Shown here piece after piece: positions 1 through 6,770 of a stretch of DNA of 10,534 nucleotides. Under the pieces are notes generated by a model that searched no databases, was not told the DNA's origin, and was given only the letters and a program-made list of their open reading frames with translations. Source of the DNA: UBA1715 sp964346725 (GTDB lineage Bacteria > Bacteroidota > Bacteroidia > Bacteroidales > UBA1715); NCBI GenBank assembly GCA_964346725.1, contig CAYFVM010000036.1:1-10534 (forward strand), in the 5' to 3' direction. A program made the translations under genes and the position numbers. Numbering within the stretch: the stretch's first letter is position 1; every line of letters starts with the position of its first letter.

Positions 1-65
1 GCCGGGAATCGAACCCGAATCAATTGTTTAGGAAACAACTATTCTATCCATTGAACTACAAGACC
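1..65 (-). tRNA. tRNA-Arg (anticodon CCU), 3' end cut off by window edge
   Basis: Read on the minus strand, this is a tRNA missing only the last part of its 3' acceptor strand. The 5' acceptor strand is GGTCTTG (65 to 59), followed by TA, a D-arm with the GG of its loop, and an anticodon stem GTTGT/ACAAT around the loop TTCCTAA. That gives anticodon CCT, which reads AGG (Arg). The T-arm is TCGGG-TTCGATT-CCCGG, and the first base of the 3' acceptor strand (C, position 1) pairs with G7. The remaining acceptor bases and the discriminator lie beyond the window. Its 5' end is only 4 bases from the stop codon of the SiaC-like gene on the same strand, so it may be cut from a shared transcript or use a promoter inside that gene. 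Confidence 0.93.
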
Positions 66-69
66 AAGT

Positions 70-444
70 TTATTCTACGGCTCGCAATTCAAATTCAAGA
101 TTGAGTAATTTAGAGAATCGCACACCCGACGACATCATATCATTGTCGTCTTTTTTATACTTCCAAACAACTTGTACAAAAACTTTTTCATTCAATTTTT
201 CCAAGAATAAAAAGATTTTCGCCAACTGCTTAGCCGACGAGGTGTTGTAATATTCCATAAAAAATTCAAATTCAACGTCTTCCTCAACTTCATCAACGAA
301 TTGCAGTAGCCAATCAAATATTGGAGTATAAAAAGCTACTGAATCCTCCGGCAACGACTTACCCGATATAAAAAATTTTTTCTTTTCTACATCTAAATAT
401 ACTTCAGGAGTCTCCTCGGTCGATGCTATATGTAACGCCTCCAT
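70..444 (-). CDS. SiaC-family regulatory phosphoprotein (DUF1987)
   Basis: A 124-residue cytoplasmic protein of the SiaC/DUF1987 family. In Pseudomonas aeruginosa SiaC is phosphorylated by the kinase SiaB and dephosphorylated by the phosphatase SiaA. Its unphosphorylated form activates the diguanylate cyclase SiaD. Family features seen here are the N-terminal LHIASTEETPEV segment, the LPEDS turn near residue 31, and the strand-helix junction MEYYNTSSAK at 63-72. Thr68 in NTSS falls at the position of the SiaC phospho-threonine (from memory, also Thr68). Length is normal for the family. It starts with ATG two bases after the stop of the SiaB-like gene, so the kinase and its likely substrate are co-transcribed and probably translationally coupled. 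No SiaA phosphatase or GGDEF protein is present in the window, so the output in this organism is unknown. Confidence 0.85.
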   Translation of the reverse strand: MEALHIASTEETPEVYLDVEKKKFFISGKSLPEDSVAFYTPIFDWLLQFVDEVEEDVEFEFFMEYYNTSSAKQLAKIFLFLEKLNEKVFVQVVWKYKKDDNDMMSSGVRFSKLLNLEFELRAVE

Positions 445-446
445 AC

Positions 447-1574
447 TTATACTATAACTTGCATTACAATAAACGACATTGTCTCGTTTATTGGTGTAAT
501 TTGATACTCTAATTTATGACCACTTTTCATTCGTAAATCAATCAAACCTAAACCGGCTTCTTTACTATTATCTATTTCAAAATCCAATAAACATTTGGTG
601 TAATAATCTTCCAACTCATCGTCTTGCAACGAGTTTAGATGTTCTATTTTTGTCCGCACCTTTTCTATTGAACCATTATCTATGTAATTTCCTGCATTCA
701 AATTAAAATTGTCGCCATCTTGTGCTATGTAGAAAATGACCGGATTACCGGTTGTGCGTGTTTCATCACGTTTAGCTCCATGTTTCACAACATTTTGCAA
801 CATTTCTACCATCACATTGCACATCTTTTTCTTTCGTCCCAATTTGCCAAATGATTGCTCATTTATCAATGACAAAATTTCCATCATACTCTTTTGTGTC
901 AAACCGCCATTAAAAATCAACATGATGTTTTTTTGCAACACAAACTTGTGCAACGAAACCACATCTTGAATATTGGAAGCTCCTACTACGGGTTCTTCAT
1001 CTAATTCGTGAAAAATAGAGGTATTCATGTAAAAATAGGAACTTTCATCGTCTATGTTCTCAAACGTATAATAGAGTTTATTCCCCGACTTACGTGCCAT
1101 TTCTATCAAGCCTAAACCTGCGCCGCCTTTATTTGAGATACTGCCTTCTTCTAGCACTTCTTTGTAATACTCTTTCAATGATTCTTTATCTAAACTATTT
1201 ACTTTATTCAACAACTCTTGTAAGTGAGGAATGTTCTCGTTGTTCACCACATTTCCGGAAGTCATTTGATAGGTCTTATCTCTATCACATATCACAAACA
1301 AACTTGATTTATCGGGAGGGAGCTCTTGTTCTTCATCATCAACATACTGGTGGCGAGTAATATTTTGCAAACATTCCACCATTATGGAGAACACGCGTTT
1401 TTTTAGTTTAGAAGAACCACCTGATGTATCCAAATTATTTTCTGTCAAGGCAATAATACTATCGGTAATTGTTTGCGTGAACAAACCTCTATAAACATAC
1501 ACTAAGTCCTCATACTGAAGGCCCTCGAATACGCTTAAATCACTAAATTGCTCTTCTATTTTTCCCTGCTCCAT
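447..1574 (-). CDS. SiaB-type protein kinase with two tandem kinase domains
   Basis: A 375-residue protein made of two homologous SiaB-like (DUF6272, GHKL/HATPase-related) domains, roughly residues 1-190 and 205-375. Each copy has an N-box, VECLQN with E67 and N71 and VEMLQN with E257 and N261. Each also has a glycine-rich nucleotide loop, GAGLGL at 151-156 and AGLGL at 340-344, followed by a similar KSG(N/H)KL(Y/E)Y strand. Single-domain SiaB proteins are about half this length. SiaB phosphorylates SiaC, and the SiaC-like gene follows directly. Both copies keep their N-box and G-box, so neither is obviously dead. No signal peptide or membrane segment is visible. I chose the first in-frame ATG (1574). 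A TTG seven codons upstream (1595) is in frame but has no better support. Neither start has a Shine-Dalgarno sequence, as usual in Bacteroidota. Confidence 0.82.
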   Translation of the reverse strand: MEQGKIEEQFSDLSVFEGLQYEDLVYVYRGLFTQTITDSIIALTENNLDTSGGSSKLKKRVFSIMVECLQNITRHQYVDDEEQELPPDKSSLFVICDRDKTYQMTSGNVVNNENIPHLQELLNKVNSLDKESLKEYYKEVLEEGSISNKGGAGLGLIEMARKSGNKLYYTFENIDDESSYFYMNTSIFHELDEEPVVGASNIQDVVSLHKFVLQKNIMLIFNGGLTQKSMMEILSLINEQSFGKLGRKKKMCNVMVEMLQNVVKHGAKRDETRTTGNPVIFYIAQDGDNFNLNAGNYIDNGSIEKVRTKIEHLNSLQDDELEDYYTKCLLDFEIDNSKEAGLGLIDLRMKSGHKLEYQITPINETMSFIVMQVIV

Positions 1575-1678
1575 AAATGTCGAAAAGACAAACAATGCGA
1601 ATATAAGATATTTTTGTTAAACTCGAATGAATCGAAGGCAAGAAATTTCGATTTTTTCATTGCACGAGTTTTCTTAGA

Positions 1679-1714
1679 TTTGCAAACAAATATTTTTTAC
1701 TCTCTATACGTTTG
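1679..1714 (+). promoter_or_regulatory. Putative Bacteroidota promoter for the beta-helix lipoprotein gene
   Basis: An exact TAnnTTTG -7 element (TACGTTTG, 1707-1714) has a TTTG at 1679-1682 as a possible -33 element. The 24-base spacing is longer than usual (about 19-20). Transcription would begin around 1718-1721, leaving only a few bases before the ATG at 1724, so the message would be almost leaderless. The short leader and wide spacing reduce confidence. The rest of the divergent spacer (1575-1723) shows no clear minus-strand TAnnTTTG element for the SiaB-like gene. Confidence 0.4.
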
Positions 1715-1723
1715 TTACATCGT

Positions 1724-3109
1724 ATGAATTTACATCGTTATTATATCATCCTTCTCATTGGCATAGTGTCCTTTGCTACTTCTTGCAAAAAGGATTTCTA
1801 CGCAAATTCTTCGTCTGACTTACTCTCTTTTTCAAAAGACACAATCGGTTTTGACACCATTTTCACCGAAAAAGGAAGCATTACGCAGTACCTTATGGTT
1901 AAAAACGACTGCGAAGGAACTATTAAAATCGACAAAATTTATCTTGCAGGCGGCTCAGAATCAGTTTTCTATATTAACGTAAATGGCACGCAAGGTCCAT
2001 CGGTTGAGAATGTTGACATTGCAAGTGGCGACAGTATTTTTATTTTTGTACAAACGAAGCTAGCAAACCAAAACGTTGACACAGCACTCTTCCACGAAGA
2101 AGAACTTCTCTTTGACTACAATTCCACGCAAAGCAAAGTGGTTCTCTCCGCCTGGGGGCAAGACGTGGTAAACCTCAAAGGCATCACTATAAATACGCAA
2201 ACATTCACGGCAAAAATACCATACGTCATTTACGATTCTTTGGTGGTAAATGAAGGCGAAACGCTTACCATTCAAGCCGGTGCTAAAATCTATATGCACT
2301 ACAACGCCAACATTATAGTAAGAGGAACGCTTGCTATTGAAGGCACGAGCGAAAAGCCGGTCACCTTCACTTCCGACAGATTGGAAGAGACGTACCAACT
2401 CCTTCCGGGCCAGTGGGGAAGTATTATTTTTGAACCCACAAGCAACAACAACAACATATCGCACGCCACCATCAAAAACGGCATAAACGGGCTCGTATTT
2501 CGCGGCGACCTTACGCATGAAATTTCGTGCGACCTAAACAACACACGCATTACAAACATGTCGGGCAATGGCATTTATGCCACCAATGCGCACATAAACA
2601 GTTACAACTGCATGCTCACAAACTGCGAATACTACATACTTAATTTGCAAGGAGGCTGGTTCAAAGGTGTACACAATACTATTTGCAATATGGGCACACC
2701 ACGAGGAAGGAAAAATTATCCATCTATTTCCATTTCCGACACAAGCGCACCTGTGCAGCAAGCATGGCTCTACAATTCAATTGTCTCGGGAACTATGGAA
2801 AATGAAATTGAATTTACAACCACTAACGGCAACAATTCACTCCCCTGCATATTCCAGGATTGTCTGGTTCGCGACAGATATACCCACACCGATAGCTCAT
2901 ACTACAAAGACATAACTTACTACGACAAAGAAAAAATATTATTCTCTGTTGATGACTCTTTTACACTCGACTCACTTTCGCAAGCCATTAATATAGGCAA
3001 TGCCGAATATGGTGCCTTATACCCAACCGACATACTTTCACATTCCAGAATAGCAGACTCAAAACCCGACATGGGCGCTATTGAATATTTTTATGAGAAA
3101 AAGGAATAA
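1724..3109 (+). CDS. Exported lipoprotein with right-handed beta-helix region
   Basis: A 461-residue predicted lipoprotein. The signal peptide is residues 1-20, with a long hydrophobic stretch ending in FATSC, and Cys21 is the lipidation site. Residues ~33-150 look like an Ig-like beta-sandwich. From ~174 the pattern GETLTIQAGAKIYM, then IIVRGTLAIEGTSEKPVTFTS, is the classic entry into a right-handed parallel beta-helix. Repeating short strands follow (ISHATIKNGINGLVF, INSYNCMLTNCEYYIL, AWLYNSIVSG) up to about residue 385. The C-terminal KPDMGAIEYF resembles the end of choice-of-anchor Q-type beta-helix proteins. It probably sits on the outer membrane. Its ligand or substrate is unknown and I see no clear catalytic set. 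ATG 1724 is preferred over TTG 1712 because it puts the basic n-region directly before the hydrophobic core and lies just after the promoter. It overlaps the next gene by 17 bases, suggesting coupled expression. Confidence 0.82.
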   Translation: MNLHRYYIILLIGIVSFATSCKKDFYANSSSDLLSFSKDTIGFDTIFTEKGSITQYLMVKNDCEGTIKIDKIYLAGGSESVFYINVNGTQGPSVENVDIASGDSIFIFVQTKLANQNVDTALFHEEELLFDYNSTQSKVVLSAWGQDVVNLKGITINTQTFTAKIPYVIYDSLVVNEGETLTIQAGAKIYMHYNANIIVRGTLAIEGTSEKPVTFTSDRLEETYQLLPGQWGSIIFEPTSNNNNISHATIKNGINGLVFRGDLTHEISCDLNNTRITNMSGNGIYATNAHINSYNCMLTNCEYYILNLQGGWFKGVHNTICNMGTPRGRKNYPSISISDTSAPVQQAWLYNSIVSGTMENEIEFTTTNGNNSLPCIFQDCLVRDRYTHTDSSYYKDITYYDKEKILFSVDDSFTLDSLSQAINIGNAEYGALYPTDILSHSRIADSKPDMGAIEYFYEKKE

Positions 3110-4100
3110 CATAGCACCACTTCTGATAGCTCTCCTGTTGATTCCTTTTTTGGTTTCTTCTCAACCGCGACGAGACTTTATGGTGATGTTTTACAACGTA
3201 GAAAACCTCTACGACACCGTTGACAATCCGCAAAAGAACGACAACGAATTTCTCCCAACTACCGAACGGCGATGGAATACCTACCGCTATCAGAAAAAGC
3301 TGAAGAACATCTCAAAAGTCATTGCTACGGCAGGTGGTTGGCAATTGCCCGACATTGTTGCCATGTGCGAAGTTGAAAACGACACCTGTACACACGACTT
3401 ACTAAACAAGACCGAGCTGTACCGCTTTCATTACAACGTGATTCAATTTGACTCCGAAGATCCACGAGGGATTGATGTAGCACTGCTCTACAACACCCAG
3501 ACATTTTCTCCTCTCACACAACGGCCCATTCGTATTCAATTCACCTCCGATAGAAACAAAAAAACACGCGATGTGCTCTACGTTTCGGGCATTATGAAAA
3601 CAACCAACGACACCCTTCATCTTTTTGTTTGCCATTTTCCATCGCGGCGAGGTGGAAAGACGGTTAGTGAACCCTTCAGATTTGAGGTTGCAAAAGGAGT
3701 GAGAACACAGATTGACAGTATTTTTTCTACAAATCCCAAAGCAAAAATTATGGTCACCGGCGACTTTAACGACCACCCCGACGACAAAAGCATAACCCAA
3801 GTTTTACAAGCAAAAAAGCAAACCGACGCCTGCAACTCATGTCTTATCAGTTTACAAGACCCAAGTGCCGATGGTACATACAAATTTCAAGGGCAATGGA
3901 ATTTTCTCGACCAAGCCATTGTGAGTAGCGGATTTTTAGAAAGCTACAAAATTGACTACTCCGTAGTTAAAGCTGAAGGACTACTCGAAACAAATGAAAA
4001 AACAGGAGAAAAAACGCCCTTTCGCACATATCGCGGTCCGTATTATCATGGAGGGATTAGCGACCATCTGCCAATAACCACATCCTTTTCTAAGAAATAA
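3093..4100 (+). CDS. Secreted endonuclease/exonuclease/phosphatase-family protein
   Basis: A 335-residue protein with an N-terminal signal peptide (about 1-23, LLIALLLIPFLVSS). The EEP (DNase I-like metal-dependent phosphodiesterase) fold follows. Conserved motifs appear in order: FYNVENLYD (33-41, metal/active-site Asn35), CEVEN (92-96), CHFPSRRGG (180-188, catalytic-type His181), GDFNDHP (223-229, Asp224 and Asn226), NFLDQ (270-274), and SDHLPI (323-328, Asp324-His325). All active-site positions look intact, so it should be a working hydrolase in the periplasm or outside the cell. The substrate (nucleic acid, nucleotide or phospholipid head group) cannot be told from sequence. The start at ATG 3093 lies inside the lipoprotein gene (17-base overlap, different frame). 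An in-frame TTG at 3081 is less likely. Confidence 0.88.
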   Translation: MRKRNNIAPLLIALLLIPFLVSSQPRRDFMVMFYNVENLYDTVDNPQKNDNEFLPTTERRWNTYRYQKKLKNISKVIATAGGWQLPDIVAMCEVENDTCTHDLLNKTELYRFHYNVIQFDSEDPRGIDVALLYNTQTFSPLTQRPIRIQFTSDRNKKTRDVLYVSGIMKTTNDTLHLFVCHFPSRRGGKTVSEPFRFEVAKGVRTQIDSIFSTNPKAKIMVTGDFNDHPDDKSITQVLQAKKQTDACNSCLISLQDPSADGTYKFQGQWNFLDQAIVSSGFLESYKIDYSVVKAEGLLETNEKTGEKTPFRTYRGPYYHGGISDHLPITTSFSKK

Positions 4101-4139
4101 GGACATTCGTGGTTTTTGAGCGTAAAACTTACAGAAAAA

Positions 4140-4208
4140 AGATTACTTTTCTTTTGTGATATTCAAAAAAAAAGTAATTTTGTGATAACGTACAAATAAA
4201 AGTAATCT
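4140..4208. repeat. Three copies of AAAAGTAAT around the atpD promoter
   Basis: AAAAGTAAT occurs on the plus strand at 4170-4178 and 4198-4206, and on the minus strand at 4142-4150. The outer two extend to an exact 11-base inverted pair, AGATTACTTTT (4140-4150) and AAAAGTAATCT (4198-4208). The middle copy runs into the -7 element. In addition, TTTTGTGATA is directly repeated at 4152-4161 and 4178-4187, 26 bases apart, covering the -33 and -7 boxes. This could be an operator or a leader structure. No bound regulator is known to me. Confidence 0.6.
4153..4182 (+). promoter_or_regulatory. Bacteroidota-type promoter of atpD-atpC
   Basis: A TTTG -33 element (4153-4156) is followed after 18 bases by an exact TAnnTTTG -7 element (TAATTTTG, 4175-4182). 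This is good spacing for the Bacteroidota primary sigma factor. Transcription should start near 4189, giving an A-rich leader of about 34 bases with no Shine-Dalgarno before the atpD ATG. The rest of the 122-base spacer after the EEP gene (4101-4222) shows no clear terminator. Confidence 0.7.
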
Positions 4209-4222
4209 AAATAAAATATTGT

Positions 4223-5731
4223 ATGGCTGAAAATATTGGAAAAATCGTTCAAATCGTAGGTCCGGTTGTGGATGTTAGTTTTGAACAAGAAGACAGTACT
4301 CTTCCAAGTATATATGATGCACTACAAGTGACAAGACCGGATGGTCAGGTTGTCATTTTGGAATGTCAACAACATATAGGTGAGAATACCGTTCGTACCA
4401 TTGCAATGGATTCCACCGATGGAATGTCACGTGGTATGGATGTAGTAGCAACAGGTAAACAAATTACCATGCCGGTTGGAGACAAAGTCCGCGGACGTTT
4501 GTTCAACGTTACGGGTGATGCCATTGATGGTATTGGTAAAGTTTCAAAAGAAGGTGGATATCAAATCCATGAAAACCCTCCAGCATACGAAAAACTTTCT
4601 ACCGAATCTGAAGTATTATACACCGGTATCAAAGTCATTGACTTGATTGAACCATATACAAAAGGTGGTAAAATTGGACTATTCGGTGGTGCCGGCGTTG
4701 GTAAAACAGTGCTTATTCAAGAGTTGATCAACAACATTGCAAAAGCACACAACGGACTTTCAGTATTTGCCGGAGTAGGCGAGCGTACTCGTGAAGGTAA
4801 CGACTTACTTCGTGAAATGATTGAAGCCGGTATTGTTAAATACGGAGACGAATTCAAAGAAACCCTTGAAAAAGGTGGATGGGATATTTCAAAAATTGAT
4901 AAAGAAGGATTGAAAGATTCTTCATTAGCAATGGTGTTCGGACAAATGAATGAGCCACCGGGTGCGCGTTCTCGCGTTGCTCTTTCTGGTTTAACTATAG
5001 CCGAAAACTTCCGCGATGGTGACGAAAAAACCGGAGGACGTGATATCCTTTTGTTCATTGACAACATTTTCCGTTTCACTCAAGCAGGATCTGAGGTATC
5101 AGCCCTTCTTGGACGTATGCCATCAGCCGTAGGTTACCAACCTACACTTGCTACCGAAATGGGATTCTTACAAGAACGAATTACCTCAACAAAACGTGGT
5201 TCTATTACTTCAGTACAAGCCATCTACGTTCCTGCAGATGACTTAACTGACCCGGCTCCGGCAACTACATTTGCCCACTTGGATGCAACCACAGTGCTTA
5301 GTCGTAAAATCGTTGAGTTAGGTATTTATCCTGCTGTTGATCCATTGGAATCAACTTCAAGAATTCTTACTCCAGAAATTATTGGTGAAGCACACTACAA
5401 TACTGCGCAAAGAGTTATTCAGATTCTACAGAAAAACAAAGACTTACAAGATACTATTGCAATTCTTGGTATGGATGAACTTTCTGAAGAAGATAAACTT
5501 ACCGTTCAAAGAGCACGTCGTGTTCAAAGATTCCTTTCTCAGCCATTCCACGTTGCAGAACAATTTACCGGTATGCCTGGAAAATTAGTTTCAATTGAAG
5601 ACACTATCAAAGGTTTCAACATGATTATTGACGGCGAAGTAGATCAATATCCTGAAGCAGCATTCAACCTTGTAGGAACTATTGAAGAGGCTATTGAAAA
5701 AGGTGAAAAAATGTTAGCGAACTCAAAATAA
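4223..5731 (+). CDS. atpD: F1Fo ATP synthase subunit beta
   Basis: The 502-residue catalytic beta subunit of the F1 head, which makes or hydrolyses ATP at the cytoplasmic face of the inner membrane. The P-loop GGAGVGKT is at 155-162. GERTREGNDL at 186-195 carries the catalytic Glu187, and the Walker B strand is DILLFID at 274-280. SALLGRMPSAVGYQPTL at 293-309 is the family signature region, and the DELSEED motif at 418-424 contacts the rotor. The protein is longer than E. coli AtpD (460) mainly because of a charged insertion of about 28 residues at 205-232, between EAGIVK and SSLAMVFGQMNEPPG, a form typical of Bacteroidota. It is the first gene after its own promoter, with atpC 4 bases downstream. 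Codon use is more regular than in its neighbours, as expected for high expression. Confidence 0.98.
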   Translation: MAENIGKIVQIVGPVVDVSFEQEDSTLPSIYDALQVTRPDGQVVILECQQHIGENTVRTIAMDSTDGMSRGMDVVATGKQITMPVGDKVRGRLFNVTGDAIDGIGKVSKEGGYQIHENPPAYEKLSTESEVLYTGIKVIDLIEPYTKGGKIGLFGGAGVGKTVLIQELINNIAKAHNGLSVFAGVGERTREGNDLLREMIEAGIVKYGDEFKETLEKGGWDISKIDKEGLKDSSLAMVFGQMNEPPGARSRVALSGLTIAENFRDGDEKTGGRDILLFIDNIFRFTQAGSEVSALLGRMPSAVGYQPTLATEMGFLQERITSTKRGSITSVQAIYVPADDLTDPAPATTFAHLDATTVLSRKIVELGIYPAVDPLESTSRILTPEIIGEAHYNTAQRVIQILQKNKDLQDTIAILGMDELSEEDKLTVQRARRVQRFLSQPFHVAEQFTGMPGKLVSIEDTIKGFNMIIDGEVDQYPEAAFNLVGTIEEAIEKGEKMLANSK

Positions 5732-5735
5732 CTGA

Positions 5736-5975
5736 ATGATGACAATTGATATAATTACACCGACGAAAAAATTGTTCTCAGGCAACGCAAAACTCATCAA
5801 CTTGCCGGGAAGCAATGGTTCTTTTGAAATGTTAGAGAACCACGCTCCCATTGTTGTAACTCTCGCAGCCGGCAATGTGATAGTTGTTGATGACCACGAT
5901 GAACGCAAATCGTTCGAAATTACTGGTGGGGTAGTAGAACAATCGGCGAATAAAGTAATCGTATTGGTTGAATAA
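5736..5975 (+). CDS. atpC: F1Fo ATP synthase subunit epsilon, single-domain form
   Basis: A 79-residue epsilon subunit of the F1 central stalk. Only the N-terminal beta-sandwich is present. The hallmark segment GSFEMLENHAPIVVTLAAG lies at 28-46, and ITGGVVEQSANKVIVLVE forms the last strands. The C-terminal helical hairpin that inhibits ATP hydrolysis in E. coli (about 139 residues) is absent. This short form is common in Bacteroidota, so it is not taken as a truncation. It should still couple gamma to the c-ring but cannot self-inhibit through a C-terminal helix. It starts 4 bases after the atpD stop. A second ATG directly follows the first (5739) and could also serve. A strong hairpin terminator follows. 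Confidence 0.95.
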   Translation: MMTIDIITPTKKLFSGNAKLINLPGSNGSFEMLENHAPIVVTLAAGNVIVVDDHDERKSFEITGGVVEQSANKVIVLVE

Positions 5976-5991
5976 TACATTTAAAAACTTT

Positions 5992-6027
5992 CTAAAAAAG
6001 CCACTAGAGAATTAGTGGCTTTTTTAG
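5992..6027. terminator. Rho-independent terminator after atpC
   Basis: A perfect 15-bp inverted repeat has arms 5992-6006 (CTAAAAAAGCCACTA) and 6013-6027, with loop GAGAAT. The GCCACTA core is flanked by an A-run on one side and a T-run on the other, so it can end transcription in either direction. It begins 17 bases past the atpC stop. It lies 15 bases before the next start codon, with no recognisable TAnnTTTG promoter between. The downstream genes may therefore depend on read-through or a non-canonical promoter. Confidence 0.92.
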
Positions 6028-6041
6028 TATAATATAAGAGT

Positions 6042-6770
6042 ATGAAAAAAGTATTTTTATCAATTGTTTGTGTATTCTTTGCCCTATTCAGCAACGGGCA
6101 ACGAATGGTTACTTTTATGGCAGAGGATAGTTTAAAGGTTACCGCCGAATTATACACTACCTACAGCCAAACAAGTAATTACATGTTGCTCTTCCACCAG
6201 GCGGAATATAGTCGTGGAGAATTTGAACAAATTGCAACAAGACTTATTAAGTTGAATTACAACTGTTTAGCGGTTGATTTACGCTACGGTAATGGAGTGA
6301 ATTTTATAAGCAACGAGACCGCTATGCTTGCCAGAACGGGCAAGTATGCTAATTCTATGGTTGATTGCGAAAAAGATATTATTGCAGCAATTGACTTTAT
6401 TTATTCCATGGATTCAACGGCACAAATTTTTCTGTTAGGGAGTTCTTTCTCAGGATCATTGTGCCTCAAGGTAGCCAAAGACCGGGAGGACATTAAAGCT
6501 GTTATTGCCTATAGTCCGGGAGAATTTTTCAGTAATTTCAAGGTTTCTGAATATATAACCGGATTGGAAACTCCATGTTACATTGGATGCGCTCGACCGG
6601 AATATTCATATATTACGGAAATTGCAAAAAACATCGCGTCACCAAAAAAAGTAATTTTCCGACCCGAAAATTCAAATGGAGAACATGGAGCAAAAGCGCT
6701 CTGGTGGAACTCTAACGCAAACGAAGAATATTGGCTCAGCTTATTATTTTTCCTAAAAGACTATAAATAA
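6042..6770 (+). CDS. Exported alpha/beta hydrolase (dienelactone hydrolase-like)
   Basis: A 242-residue alpha/beta-hydrolase-fold protein with a signal peptide (1-19, cleavage near SNG-Q). The oxyanion-side strand YMLLFHQAEYSRGEF (47-61) matches the HQAG-x-RGEY style of Bacteroidota family members. The nucleophile elbow LGSSFSGS (132-139) places the likely nucleophile at Ser135, in GxSxS form rather than GxSxG. GEHGAKALW (213-221) gives catalytic His215. The acid is unclear: the usual Asp after the sixth strand is replaced by CARPEYSY (183-190), where Glu187 is the best candidate. It probably acts on an ester or related bond in the periplasm. The substrate is unknown. It overlaps the next gene by one base (TAATG), so the two are co-translated. 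Confidence 0.8.
   Translation: MKKVFLSIVCVFFALFSNGQRMVTFMAEDSLKVTAELYTTYSQTSNYMLLFHQAEYSRGEFEQIATRLIKLNYNCLAVDLRYGNGVNFISNETAMLARTGKYANSMVDCEKDIIAAIDFIYSMDSTAQIFLLGSSFSGSLCLKVAKDREDIKAVIAYSPGEFFSNFKVSEYITGLETPCYIGCARPEYSYITEIAKNIASPKKVIFRPENSNGEHGAKALWWNSNANEEYWLSLLFFLKDYK

Noticed and set aside
736..1360. Plus-strand open frames of 77 and 88 codons opposite the SiaB-like gene
   Set aside because: They lie entirely antisense to a strongly supported gene, lack recognisable domains and are explained as shadows.
1574..1595. TTG start giving a 382-residue SiaB-like protein
   Set aside because: The extra seven residues add nothing recognisable and no ribosome site supports the TTG. The ATG at 1574 is the simpler choice.
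1630..1653. Inverted repeat AATCGAA / TTCGATT followed by a T-run in the divergent spacer between the SiaB-like and lipoprotein genes
   Set aside because: The stem is only 7 bp with one GC core pair set and a 10-base loop, too weak for a terminator. It would end transcription where no upstream plus-strand gene exists. It may be an operator half-site pair but nothing supports that.
2060..2915. Several open frames of 75-152 codons within the lipoprotein gene
   Set aside because: All lie within the beta-helix lipoprotein on the opposite strand or another frame, with Cys/Val-rich translations typical of shadow frames.
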